64,000 nucleotides of DNA, taken from Kappaphycus alvarezii (taxonomy: Eukaryota > Rhodophyta > Florideophyceae > Gigartinales > Solieriaceae). How positions within the stretch are numbered: the first letter of the stretch is position 1; the number at the start of each line of letters is the position of its first letter. The notes under the pieces are model-generated. The model searched no databases and was not told the origin of the DNA. It saw only the letters and a program-made list of their open reading frames with translations. The stretch covers positions 1 to 64,000 of the forward strand of contig NADL03000557.1 of assembly GCA_002205965.3 (NCBI GenBank), in the 5' to 3' direction. Of this stretch, positions 23,100-32,822 are shown piece by piece. A program made the translations under genes and the position numbers.

Positions 23100-23750
23100 T
23101 TGACTGGGGATCTACCAACAAGCCGCAGTCAGATCCCTTCTTCCCCTACCTGCGCCGTAATGCTACAGATACTCCCTGTACTGTTGCCAATGTCCTCCAT
23201 TCCAAGATCTCAGATTTCACACCCTCAGTCGAAATTCATAATTCTCTTAGAGCTGGCGAAAAATATCACGACCGGTTGCGCAGAATCTACCTGAAAGTCT
23301 CCCTAGAATACCCTCAACTAGACCATCATATAATTCTTTCCCTTTCAGTCAAAGCCATGAACGATACCATGAATGCAGATGGTCTTGTCCCCTCCTTCCT
23401 TGTCTTCGGCACCCTCCCTTGCTTCCACTCTATCAACACTTCCCTCCCCAATCAGGCAGAACGTATGCGCGCTTTATCCCTCGCTAGGGCAGAAATGGAA
23501 ACCATTACCTCTCGGCTGCGTATTCAAAAGGCACTTCTAGCAACATTCCTTTTTCCTCTACTGTAAACTTCGAGACAGGTCAGGAATTATTAGTGTATCG
23601 TGAGAAGGAACATGTCAAATGGCTTGGACCGTACAAAATATTACGTATTGAAGGCAAACAAGCGTTCATCGACAAGGATGGAACTAAAACTCAGTTTTCC
23701 GTGACTAATCTTCGTCCGTACACAAGAAATTTGAACCATCTCCTTTCCGC
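23100..23750 (+). pseudogene. copia E2 integrase, C-terminal half
   Basis: The stretch includes the region corresponding to the end of the integrase core (LSLSVKAMNDTMNADGLVPS, LVFGTLP). It is followed by a small C-terminal domain (HVKWLGPYKILRIEG, VTNLRPY). The GPY-like phrase is usual for the integrase C-terminus. The N-terminal half is not clearly recognised. Confidence 0.65.
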
Positions 23751-23849
23751 GGATGACAAAATCGCCGCCATTCTGCACTCCATGTTAACACCCTTCAATC
23801 ATAATCCACCAAAGGGAATACCCGTCTACCTCTCAGAGACCCTCCATCC

Positions 23850-24710
23850 TAAAGATTCTCGTAGATATCTACCACAATTTATGGACGCTATACGTACAGA
23901 AATACAAGGCCTCCTGGACCGAAAAGTCTGGACTACTGTTTCAAAGTAACTTCTTCCAAATAACGCTAACATTTGAATGGTAGATTCGTCCTTACCATAA
24001 AAAATGTCGAAACAGAAGCACCAGTCTACAAAGCTAGATTCGTCGCGCAAGAGCACCGAGAAAAGGATAAAAACCTATTGGTTCATAACTCTACGAACTT
24101 GCGACAATATTCAACCAGAGTCATATCTTCACTGGCAGCAATTCACCAATTCTGCATTTGGAGCAACGATGTCAGCCAGGCTTAACTTCAGCCTTCAGAA
24201 GGTCTCTGCAGAAATGTCTACTTAAGACCCCCTCCTCAGTTGCGACTCCCGAATGATAAGATTCTGAAATTGCTCAAGCCCCTCTACGGCCTACCGGATG
24301 CTGGAGATTACTGGAATCGAACAATGGCTGCACACCTTAAAGAAGACCTCCACCTTTTACCTTCATTGAGTGACATGCCTCTGTTCTCTTCAAGTTATTC
24401 TAAAGGTCTAAAAGGCCTGATAGGTTTCTATGTTGATGATACAATCCTCAGTGGCAACAAAGCGTTTCTTCGTCTTTCAGGGCAAATGATTGATAAAATT
24501 TGATTCTAGGGAATCTAAGCTCGACAATATTACGTTCGCTGGTGTTCGGATCTCTACCACGCCCGACGGAATCGTCCTCTCACAAAGCTCATATATCTCT
24601 AAGCTTTCCACACTTGCTGAAGACTCATCGTTTGAGGACTACCGCTCCCTCCGTGCAAAGCTTGCTTGGGCCACTCACACTCGCCCGATATTTCTTGTGC
24701 CGTTGCCTTA
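23850..24710 (+). pseudogene. copia E2 reverse transcriptase
   Basis: It shows the copia RT landmarks LLKPLYGLPDAGDYWNRTM (about 24265-24325) and GFYVDDTILSG (about 24420-24455), the latter holding the catalytic aspartates. The start of the domain (EIQGLLDRKVW) is near 23900. Confidence 0.8.
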
Positions 24711-24768
24711 GCTGCCCAGGTTACCGAAAGTCAATTTAATTCAGACAACATCATAAATCTGAAAAATC

Positions 24769-25275
24769 GTGACGCACGTCCAAAAACATCCCAACATATC
24801 CCTTTCGTACTCTCCCCTGGATATCAACTCTCTCCGCATCACAGTATACTCCGATGCCGCTTTCTCTAATAATGCTGATCTTACCTCTAAGCTAGGTCTT
24901 GTTATCCTATTATTGGATGCTTCGGACAAGTGTCATATACTCCACTACTCTAGCAAGAAAAGCTATCGCGTCGTTCGCTCTGTTCTAGCCGCTGAAGTAC
25001 TTGCCTTCGCAGATGCATTTGATTTTGCAAATACACTTCGAATGGATCTCCAAACATTCCTCCGCCGAGACTTTCCTTTGAACATGCTTACAGACTGGAA
25101 GTCCCTCTTTGACGTCATCACAAAATGCTCTTCAACGGCAGAAAAAAGGCTTATGATAGATATCACCGCTGTTAAACATGCATACGATCGCAAGGACATT
25201 TCAAATGTTGGTTTTGTACGCTCTTCTGCGAATCCAGCTGATGCCTTTACCAAGGTAAACCGCTGTCTCCATTGA
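24769..25275 (+). pseudogene. copia E2 RNase H
   Basis: Typical copia RNase H landmarks are present in order: YSDAAF, YSSKKSYRVVRSVLAAEVLA, LTDWKSLFDV and VRSSANPADAFTK. It ends just before the 3' untranslated part and proposed LTR. Confidence 0.85.
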
Positions 25276-25381
25276 CTACCATCCTGGAAAACCACACTTG
25301 TTTGCTTCCCATCGAGCAATGGGTAATTAGTCAAAACCACCCCCCTGTACTTCCTGAGTCTCACCACCAGAAAGCCGGGAG

Positions 25382-25787
25382 TGTTAGTCATACCCTGGGT
25401 GACCTAGTCGATTCGATTCAAGTCAGATACAGAATAGTAGGTTTAAGGTATCAAATACTGTATGTGGGTGACATAGCCACCCACACTATATACAGTCAAG
25501 TAGTGTAATAATGGAATTCTCCTTTAGGATCCCCTTATAGGTAGCGCTTCCTCTATTAACTCCATCCCGTTGGGTCGAAGTCTGCTTCCTATCGTATTAT
25601 CCCTTGTTGCCATACTTGGCTGAGTAGCAAAACGTTAGAAACTACACTGTTTCACGGGCCTTCGGTCTCCTACAGACCTCGGGCTACTATGTTTAGTCAA
25701 TGTAGTTCTACATATGCTAGTCTACCTAGAGTAAAATAAATACCGGGTTTAGCCGAGTAGCGGCCTGAACCAGCCATCGGTTTCACA
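25382..25787 (+). repeat. Proposed 3' LTR of copia E2
   Basis: TGTTAGTCAT begins right after a purine-rich AGAAAGCCGGGAG, the usual copia polypurine tract and LTR junction. A plausible end is GGTTTCACA at 25787, giving TGT...ACA. It contains an inverted pair TGTGGGTG / CACCCACA near 25463-25485. With no second LTR to compare, the right edge is a guess. Confidence 0.45.
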
Positions 25788-27101
25788 AAGTTTCATCAAA
25801 TCGGTCAACTCAAAGCAATCGGGCTCTGTTATCACGACATACACATATAATTAAGGTATGAAGAACAAGAATTCAATAATTTTTACTCAAGAATTGCATT
25901 GAATGATTCACATTCAATTGAATTTTTCATTGCCACTGCATCACAATTTTGTACAATTTTAATAGCACTGAATTTATTGGCAGTGTCAAAAGGGGGAAAA
26001 TTCTGCTCTTTCACCTTTTCCTGGATTTCAAAGGGTATTCTGCTTTCAATCAAACTACTGCTCTAACTCAAATCAACAACAAGATCAAATAATTCTTCCT
26101 TTGTTTTGTCAGATAGGCTAGTCCTCCCTCCGTTAATTTATCCGATTCCTGAGTCTTCCCCTCACATTTATGCAATGTCCGGAACCACTCGTGATCCTTC
26201 TTGGTGCGGAGCTGCTTCTCCACATCCATTCCTAGGATCTTTTCTGGGACTGACCACTGGATTATTACTTTGAGAATATAATGCAGTCACTGTAGATTAT
26301 TCTACTCAAAGCTGCGAACTAGGAGCTGTCAGTTTCCAGAATGAAGGTACATTGCAATTTATTTGGTTACTGCCCGCATTACCTTCGGTACGCACACCAA
26401 CCGTCCAAGGAAAAAAAGTGATACCAATATCTGGGAAGGACCGGTTGTGTTTAATGAGTTGCATTGATCGAGTTACTTTACGTTTCTTTAAGTCTTTTGG
26501 TCTGAGGGGTTGGATTCAAGGACCGGACGCACCCAGCCTGTAGAGGTATCATAACACCGCAAGTTTATCGGCTGGTTACGAGTGTCGTAGGACCTCCGTA
26601 GAGGTATCATAACAGCTAACAGTAGTGTCCTTCAATTTCTATATAAAGCCCGTCCGCCGGCGGTAACTGCCGGTGCAACAAGAGGCTGTTATTCAAAAGG
26701 GCTCGCGATGGTGCCAGCGCTGCATCTGTGACAGCCCAGTAGGAATGCCCAGATATTTTATGATACTAGTCTTGTGCAAAATGCTACTGTAGGCATTACA
26801 TTAAATTTTTATGGTGAACTAGCCCTAATCTGCACTGCAATGTACTTTCCAATACATTGCAGAGGGGCCGCAAAAAGTCTATATAAGGGCTTGCGTATCT
26901 AGTACTGTAGCGGAGCAAGTCTGAGAAAGAATCTTCTGCCATCAGACAGAAGAAGTAAACACTGAAATTGGGGGCTAATTTACAGTGGTAGATATGTGGG
27001 TTGGTACCCAGTAAATTTGTACCGGAGCGTAGACACCGTATAATGGCCAAGCCAATTGTGAAACCGTACAATGCATCGAAAACTGTAGATGGCACTCCAA
27101 T
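25788..27101. other. Intergenic with two TATA-like promoters
   Basis: It contains a 17-bp direct repeat GTAGAGGTATCATAACA (26541 and 26597), a TATA phrase TCTATATAAAGCCC near 26638, and a second TATA at 26878-26888 preceded by a 10-bp inverted repeat (separate entry). Possible element remnants, including an RNase H-like phrase near 26300-26350, are too weak to assign. Confidence 0.35.
26835..26888 (+). promoter_or_regulatory. Palindrome plus TATA box
   Basis: CTGCAATGTA (26835-26844) and TACATTGCAG (26853-26862) form a perfect inverted repeat with an 8-base centre. TCTATATAAGG follows 15 bases later at 26878. This looks like an operator-like site in front of a Pol II promoter, perhaps of a lost LTR. 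No intact gene follows. Confidence 0.4.
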
Positions 27102-27828
27102 CTACCAGAAGGTAAAAGGGATGCCAGCTAGCAAACAAGCGGCATTGGAGGTTACTGCGAATGCGGAGTGCCGCTGTAAATAAATGCATCTAACCTTCGA
27201 AAACCGTTCCATTGCGCGAGTGGCAACAGTTCTCGCGAGTTACTTGACGACGGAGAACGCCGCTGAATGCCATCCTCCAAGCGTTCAGATTGGAACAAGA
27301 ACCAGCCTGTTTCTCCCAGCCAGCTCAGAAAGGAACCCTTGGTATTTTCGCTGCTTCTCTGCGTGGGCTGCGTTGAGGCTTTTGAGTGGGTTGAAAGCTC
27401 TGGCTCTCGCGTGGGACGGAGCGAGCGAGTTTACAGAGGTTACATCAAAATAATCCGTGCCACCGAGGGCTCCCATTGCCCTGATATCCGGCCTTGTACT
27501 GTTTCTGAAGTGTAAAAGAGGTCCAATGGAAGGATGTAGGGCGGCTCTTGCGAGATCGTTCCCAACCAAAGTCACCTGGTTGTTTGTGGCGAGTATTCCG
27601 CTCGCAGTCGAAGCTACAATGAAGCAAGTGGTCCCCGTAGATATCCAGCATTTCATGGCACCCTGCTTCTGGGCAAGGGGTACCTGGGGCGAATAAAGGG
27701 GTTTGGTAAAAGTACTGGAACCATACGGAGAAGCCTTTGCTCTTGATGTGCGTCCTAAATCCTGGGCAAGGTGCACAGTAAACGCTTGTTCTTACCGCAA
27801 TAAGGGGAACCCAACCCGTCGAGCACAA
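27102..27828 (-). mobile_element. LINE-like fragment RE-c (Cys/His motif and endonuclease-like region)
   Basis: On the minus strand, PCPEAGCHEMLDIYGDHLLH begins a Cys/His motif. Then come RPD, GTDYFDVTSVNSL, AEKQRKYQ and LVPI, and finally YLQRHSAFAVTSNAACLLAG ending at a TAG (27102-27104). This is the order of a C-terminal domain resembling the restriction-like endonuclease of non-LTR retrotransposons (RPD...DVT...K). Reading passes between two frames (near 27450-27700) and past a stop near 27260, so it is broken. It is 5' truncated like the other copies. Confidence 0.6.
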
Positions 27829-28265
27829 TGGTCAGTAGTTGTGTCAGACATTTTAAGCTTGGCTTTTGGGGCTTACAATAGACTTCCACCAGCAACCTGG
27901 CTGTGTGATAAACGTGTCATAAAGTTTGGGGTGTGATACTACAGAGGCAAGAGAAAAAGGAGCAAGTCCTATCTACACAGACCACGGTTTTTATGGATGT
28001 TATATGGCTCATGGTGGCCGGTGTCCTGTGGCCACAAGTTATGGTCCCGAGAGCCATGTACTGTACAGTACTGTACAAGGTCACAAATTTGGAATACGAG
28101 AGCCATGTACAGTACTATGCATGGCTCTGAGCCACAAATAGCGTGAACTGCACAACATTACAGTAGACGCGCCTCAGAACAGGCAAATATTGGAGTCTAA
28201 GGCTGCTTTTGCATTTTGCTAGGAATTTAGTACTAATTTGTGCGTTTTAGAAATTCGCGACTCTC

Positions 28266-28275
28266 TGTATAAAGG
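28266..28275 (+). promoter_or_regulatory. TATA box before zinc-finger gene 2
   Basis: TGTATAAAGG is followed by an inverted pair GGTCGA...TCGACC (28278-28311). It lies about 140 bases upstream of the first in-frame ATG of the zinc-finger ORF, so it is a plausible Pol II promoter. Confidence 0.45.
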
Positions 28276-28320
28276 CTGGTCGACTGGGGTGCGAGCTTCG
28301 ACCGGCCAGAAGCCTCTACC

Positions 28321-28390
28321 CTAAACTAACACCCCAAACCCCAAACCACAAACCCGGAACCCCCAAACCCCAAACCCCAAACCCCAAAAC
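28321..28390. repeat. CCCCAAA tandem tract
   Basis: About eight degenerate units of CCCCAAA lie between the TATA box and the zinc-finger ORF, with some units altered (CCACAAA, CCCGGAA, CCCCCAAA). The minus strand is TTTGGGG, a telomere-like, quadruplex-capable pattern. If transcribed it would sit in the 5' leader. Confidence 0.75.
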
Positions 28391-28406
28391 ACCACCACCT
28401 CAAAAG

Positions 28407-29285
28407 TTGCTGCCCTCTTCTCTGTTGTCCTTAGGCAGTGGTTTCCCTTGTATCCTTGGACTTACAGTGTGCATAGCGAAGCTCAAGGGGGCAATACCTA
28501 TTATACTGCAGGTGTCACTTGTCTCTTTGGACTTTCGGTGCTTAGCTCGAAGTTCGAGAGTGCAATACCTCAGTGACTGCTTTACTCTAAAAACCTTCCT
28601 GGAACTTCGGGGAATGGTTGGAGGGGTGAGGAAGCCATTAAGGACCCCTAAGAATCATCAAAGGTACCAGGAACTCCGTCGGAGCGAAGAAATGGAAGGC
28701 ATCGTCAACGATTCTACCGAAAGGGAGACTTCTGCCATCACAGCTTACCCGAGGCACCCACTTATTGACGACAAGGCCGAGGATGGGTCCGAAGAATCCG
28801 AACAGGTCTCCATCCGTGAAGGGTCTCCTTCGAAGGCTTCTAGCTACTCAAGACAACCCCCTCGATCTCCGCAGCCTTCGTCATTTCCTTCCCACCGTAC
28901 AACCGCCCTCGCGTCTTCTTCTGTAGCTATTTCCTCCCAGGCCCAGGCCTGCATTGACCTTGTCTGTACTACAACTTTCAAGGTTGCAACGGATCGAGAG
29001 AGAAGGGAGAGCAACGAGAAAGGCAAACGGCTTAAATTTCACTGGCGCATATGCGACATCGAGTTTGTCAGTTCCGGGCAGAAGGCTGTCCACAAGGCTG
29101 GTGGGAAGCACCAGAGGGCAGAACAAAGGTTAAGGGAGAGCAAGGATCCTCCGCGGTGTACCGATTGCGACATTATTTTCGCCCAGGAGATCGACCTAGA
29201 GACCCACCGGCATAGTAACAAGCACCGGAGGAGGGTCTTCTTTCTCATCGACAAGAGACGTAATCTGAGTATTTTATTGAGCTAA
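28407..29285 (+). CDS. C2H2 zinc-finger protein 2 (two fingers)
   Basis: The single open frame is 292 codons. The first about 60 codons overlie a diverged tandem duplication of DNA (28447-28499 and 28518-28570), so translation may really start at a later ATG such as 28614. A Ser/Pro-rich part (PPRSPQPSS, about residues 149-157) is followed by two fingers near the C-terminus: 29043-29111 and 29157-29225, the second CTDC...HRHSNKH with C-x2-C-x12-H-x5-H. In finger 1 the first zinc-binding Cys is Trp (WRIC, TGG at 29043), so it may not fold. The paralogue at 20.1-20.7 kb keeps that Cys. Probably nuclear and nucleic-acid binding; the target is unknown. Confidence 0.65.
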   Translation: MLPSSLLSLGSGFPCILGLTVCIAKLKGAIPIILQVSLVSLDFRCLARSSRVQYLSDCFTLKTFLELRGMVGGVRKPLRTPKNHQRYQELRRSEEMEGIVNDSTERETSAITAYPRHPLIDDKAEDGSEESEQVSIREGSPSKASSYSRQPPRSPQPSSFPSHRTTALASSSVAISSQAQACIDLVCTTTFKVATDRERRESNEKGKRLKFHWRICDIEFVSSGQKAVHKAGGKHQRAEQRLRESKDPPRCTDCDIIFAQEIDLETHRHSNKHRRRVFFLIDKRRNLSILLS

Positions 29286-29385
29286 AAAACAGAAAGAAAA
29301 ACCAAAAAGAAAGAAAGAAAGAAAGAAAACAAGGAAGAAAAGAAAAAACAAAAAAAAAGAATAAAAAGAAAGAAAAAATTAGAAG
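29286..29385 (+). repeat. A-rich low-complexity tract after zinc-finger gene 2
   Basis: A run of A with AAAG units (AAAGAAAGAAAGAAAG) begins at the stop codon, mirroring the tract after zinc-finger gene 1. Confidence 0.8.
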
Positions 29386-29469
29386 CCCTCGAATAGAGGT
29401 GCGAAAAAACAGAACCCCTTCCAGTGCCCAACAAAAACAAGCACCACATAACGCATTAGCCGCGTGGAT

Positions 29470-29518
29470 ATAACCGACCACATCTTCCATGCATTAAAAT
29501 AACCAAAAATTCCCCCCT
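29470..29518 (+). repeat. LINE-like tail remnant near zinc-finger gene 2
   Basis: CCGACCACATCTTCCATGCA then TTAAAATAACC and a C-run matches the tail seen at 19680-19730 and 34360-34397 in order and ending. A weaker match is at 30415-30455 (CCATGAACCACCCCAAATT plus a run of about 14 C). Confidence 0.5.
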
Positions 29519-29582
29519 ATTAATAGACTTGCTAGAAATTCAACCCCTCGATAAAATGTACTAGAAACGTGAACGATTAAAA

Positions 29583-29632
29583 TGTAGCCTCCATAATACA
29601 GTACAGTATTGTACTGTATTATGGAGGCTACA
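29583..29632. repeat. Perfect 23-bp-arm hairpin containing TACAGTACA
   Basis: The left arm 29583-29605 and right arm 29610-29632 are exact reverse complements around the loop GTAT. The inner part is the TACAGTACA/TGTACTGTA word that recurs across 20.9-35.2 kb. It may be a small foldback element or a transcript hairpin. Confidence 0.85.
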
Positions 29633-30600
29633 CGCTACAATACTGTACTGTAGTAGTGGATTTGATTTTTGCTCGACGCGCCTGTATCTAGCCCTAGATG
29701 CAGGGGGGAACCGGTCATTGGTGATACTGGTATTTGATTGGCCGAGTGCCGAATTTATTGGCTCGTGAGAATTGCTGTACTGTGCTCGGCCACTTTTTGA
29801 GAACAACAAATTTGTTGAAGTGACGCATTACATCGATCACAAGAGTGAGAAACACCAAGGCAGCAATCTGCAACACACTGGACCATCATTGCCCTCCATG
29901 TGGGCTCAAATACTACGTAGGTTTACAAAAAAAACCTACGACCCAACGCACCCTCTACGATTTGATCACAACCCGCCATTCAATGACAGTGCTAAGGGCA
30001 ATGGGAGAAAAGCAGTTGTTCTGATCTTACACTGTACTGTAGTGTACTGTATTTTCTCCAAAGGGACAGCGTTTACATCTGAGATGTTTACCATGAAACG
30101 TACAAACAGCCACCCAGTGCCGCGATATCGAGTGCATGAGATCTATTCCACTTAACAGGACATTGTATGAGGGGGAACAATAAACAGATCACGGCGCGTA
30201 AGACAGGGCAGAACAACACAGCGGGGCAGCAAAACTACCGTCATTGCTCATGTGCACACTGCGGAGAATCCCAAGGGCGCCCTCAACTCGATCCGCGGTA
30301 GCGGGACAACAAACGACGCACGCAGAATGTCTCCCGATCATAACACCCCCCCGTCAACAAAATGGGCGTACAATGGTCGCATGAGTATCGCGGCACTCAA
30401 AAAAACGGCCGTCCTACATCTCTAATCCATGAACCACCCCAAATTCCCCCCCCCCCCCAAAAAAATAACTAGCAACAAATTCTTTAAAAAGTAATTCCAA
30501 AAAAGACCTCAAAAACCCATGCGTTGACCCCCTTCACCCCCCTTGAAACAACCTGACGCAATTATCTGTACAGCGCACCTCGCCAGTCCACCTTCCCACA
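29633..30600. other. Intergenic, C-rich towards the right
   Basis: It holds TACTGTA words near 29640 and 30032-30052. From about 30430 the plus strand becomes C-rich with a run of about 14 C. A frame at 29772-30155 has no domain. Confidence 0.35.
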
Positions 30601-31009
30601 AAAGTCAGGGCAGGCACGTCAGTCGCAGCCCAGCCCCGCCTCCTCTCTCAACACTCCCCAACCTCCTCCCCACCCCAAAAAAAACAAGAAAAAAAACACA
30701 CCTGCCATAACATCCACCCCCGCCCCACCAACAATGTCCACAATCCCCTGGGTACCGCATCTCTCCCATCCCCCCCAACCCTCCCACCCACACCAGCCCC
30801 ATTACACATATCCACCACTGCGACTCCCCCGCACATCCTAACCGGTTTGATTCACCTTCCACAACCGCCATCTACACGCCCCAATTTTCACATAAAGTTT
30901 GTCCAAGAGCTTGCATTACGTCGTGATATTCACAAACGTCGCACGCGTGCCCCGCCTTTATCTCACAGTCCTCACCCTGCATGCACGTTGCATCTTCGTC
31001 CGCATGTGA
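30601..31009. other. Strand-skew switch, possible divergent promoter
   Basis: The plus strand is C-rich to about 30860 and G-rich after about 31010. A short minus-strand frame (30872-31084) carries CMQGEDCEIKAGHACDVC, a Cys/His cluster of uncertain meaning. Very Gly- and Trp-rich minus frames at 30605-30871 look like products of the skew rather than real proteins. Confidence 0.3.
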
Positions 31010-32338
31010 CGGGTGGCGTGGTGGCGGAGCGGCAGTTGGGGGTGAGTGAGGAGGTGCGTGTGGTTTCGGCGGGGGTGTATGCATTTTCCGTGGGGTTGGA
31101 AGGGGTTGGGGTCGCAGTTGGACGTGGGCGGCGGCAGAGGGGGAGAGGAGGAGGTTGTGGTTTTTGGATTTTCGATTTAAGGTTTGTGTGGAGGTGAGGG
31201 ATGAGGGGGGAGGTTTGGTGGGTGCGGGAAGGAATTATGTGATTTGGGAGGGGGGTGGTGGAGGGGAAGGGGAGAGGGTTGGGAGGATGTTTGGGTGGGG
31301 GGTGGGGGGAGGATTGGGGAGGGAGGGTCGGGGGGAGGGGAGAGGGCGGTTATGGTGGTGAATCAGGAAGAGGGGAGTGGGGATATTGACGTGGATGTGG
31401 GAGGGGAGTTGTGTGTCGGGGTGTGGTGAGGGCGAGGGTTCGCGGGAGGTGGGGGGGGAAGGGATTCGGGTGGTGGGTATGGTAGTGGAGGTGGTACAGG
31501 TGAGTGATGAGAGGGGGGTGGGTGTGGAGGTGAGGCATTATCATAGGATGACGGGGTGTGTAGAGGGGGGGAGTCGAAGGGGGAGTTTGGATGGGCAGGG
31601 CAGTTGGAGATAACGGACGGGGTGTTTTGGGGAGACTGGCGGGGAGGAGAGGTGGTGCGTGTGTGGCACAAAGTGGAGGTGGATGTGCGATATGAGCGGA
31701 GGGATGGGGGCTTTGGGGAGGCGATGTAGCGGGCGGGGAGGCCGTTGACTTGTGGGAGGTTGCTGGAGGGGGGTGAGGGAAGGGGAAAAAAGGGTTGTAC
31801 ACAGCGTACCGGTTGTGATTCGTGAGTCGAAGACGTGCAGGAGTGGTGGGGATGGTGATAGGGTACCGACTTTGGCGGTGTGGGGTTCCACTGGGAGGGT
31901 GGACGCGGTGGGGGTCAGGGAGGCTAGACGGGTCAGAGGGTTGCCGGAATGGGCAAGGAATGGGGATGAGGTAGTGGAGACGGAGGGAGGCGGGGACGTG
32001 GCATGTGCTATTGATTTGTTGAGACGGTTAGCGTATGAGAAGGGGGGTGTCGCGGCCGTGGAGGGTGATGTAGCGGAGATGTGGGCGAGGAGGATGGTGG
32101 AAAGGTTTCCAACGTTTCAAGTTGACAAGTTTAAGGGTTGGGCAATGAAACTTGTCCAGTGTGTTTGGAACGGTTGGGTGGAGGGACGGTGATTATGCTG
32201 CCCTGCTTGCATGCGGGACATCGCGGTTGTTTGATTCGGGCAGAGGGGTGTAGCGTGTTGTGCCCGGTGTGTAGATTAGACCTGAGGCCTTTTCTGGTAG
32301 ATGGCGGCAGGGGAGGTGAAGGAAGTGGCGCGAGTTGA
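31010..32338 (+). pseudogene. RING-H2 finger protein gene, broken
   Basis: At 32152-32280 the frame reads CPVC, then CLHAGH, then CPVC with spacing C-x2-C-x13-C-x-H-x2-H-x2-C-x11-C-x2-C. That is a RING-H2 zinc-binding domain, the usual core of an E3 ubiquitin ligase. Upstream, a protein-like stretch (GDVACAIDLLRRLAYEKGG, MWARRMVERFPTFQV) sits in another frame, with the change at about 32130-32150 just before the RING. Before 31750 coding-like G-rich stretches change frame several times at G-runs. Either the gene is a pseudogene, there are introns, or the G-runs are misread. Probably a host gene. Confidence 0.55.
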
Positions 32339-32822
32339 AATAGGGTAATCCTTGACTGGCACTGCGATGATTTCGATGCAGTTACACGGCTTTTGAGTTG
32401 AATTGACGTTTACTGATGCAAGCCTTGTTATCAGGCTGCCACACACTGACAATCCTATACAGTACAGTAGTACTGACCAAGCCCTTGGACACCCAATACA
32501 AGTACTGCACACCACTGTAATGCGTCACTTCCTACTGAAAGCAGTGCTGTAATTCAAGGTAAGAGTATCGTACAATTTTATGATCCAAAGTCCTCTGCCA
32601 CCGACTTCAGCAGCGTTTGCAACCCGCAGCTACTGCCTCCCAAGAATCTCCAAACAAGCCAAGCCCTACCCCGGCTTACCCCACGAACGCTCATAAAAAA
32701 CACCGTTCTTTTCCACGTCGTCCTCACCATCCAATCAATGCCATCTCACCTTCAACGTCTCACCAAAACATTTATCAACCCACCCTCATCTCATACATTC
32801 CCTCACAATCAAACCCAACCTC
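32339..32822. other. Intergenic
   Basis: A TACAGTACAGTAGTACTG phrase lies near 32459. The plus-strand frame 32617-33018 is Pro/Ser/Thr/Ala-rich but overlaps the better minus-strand candidate and is treated as its shadow beyond 32823. Confidence 0.35.

Larger units (their letters stand above)
21139..25787 (+). mobile_element. Ty1/copia LTR retrotransposon (element E2)
   Basis: The order gag, integrase, reverse transcriptase, RNase H is that of Ty1/copia. The RT has LKPLYGLPDAGDYW and FYVDD, and the RNase H ends NPADAFTK. A 3' LTR is proposed at 25382-25787, with no matching 5' LTR in the window. It is broken, with roughly six to eight interruptions. It is an old fossil lying between the two zinc-finger genes. 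Confidence 0.85.
27829..28406. other. Upstream region of zinc-finger gene 2
   Basis: Contains TACTGTACAGTACTGTAC near 28060 and a related phrase near 28106 inside a repeated block: ATACGAGAGCCATGTACAGT echoes CCCGAGAGCCATGTACTGT about 45 bases earlier. The putative promoter and CCCCAAA tract are listed separately. Confidence 0.4.

Noticed and set aside
26290-26480. Possible gypsy RNase H phrase (DYST...ELGAVSFQNEG)
   Set aside because: Too short and without supporting motifs on either side. It could be chance.
30605-30871. Gly/Trp-rich minus-strand frames
   Set aside because: They follow from the extreme base skew. No domain, and two frames are open over the same DNA.
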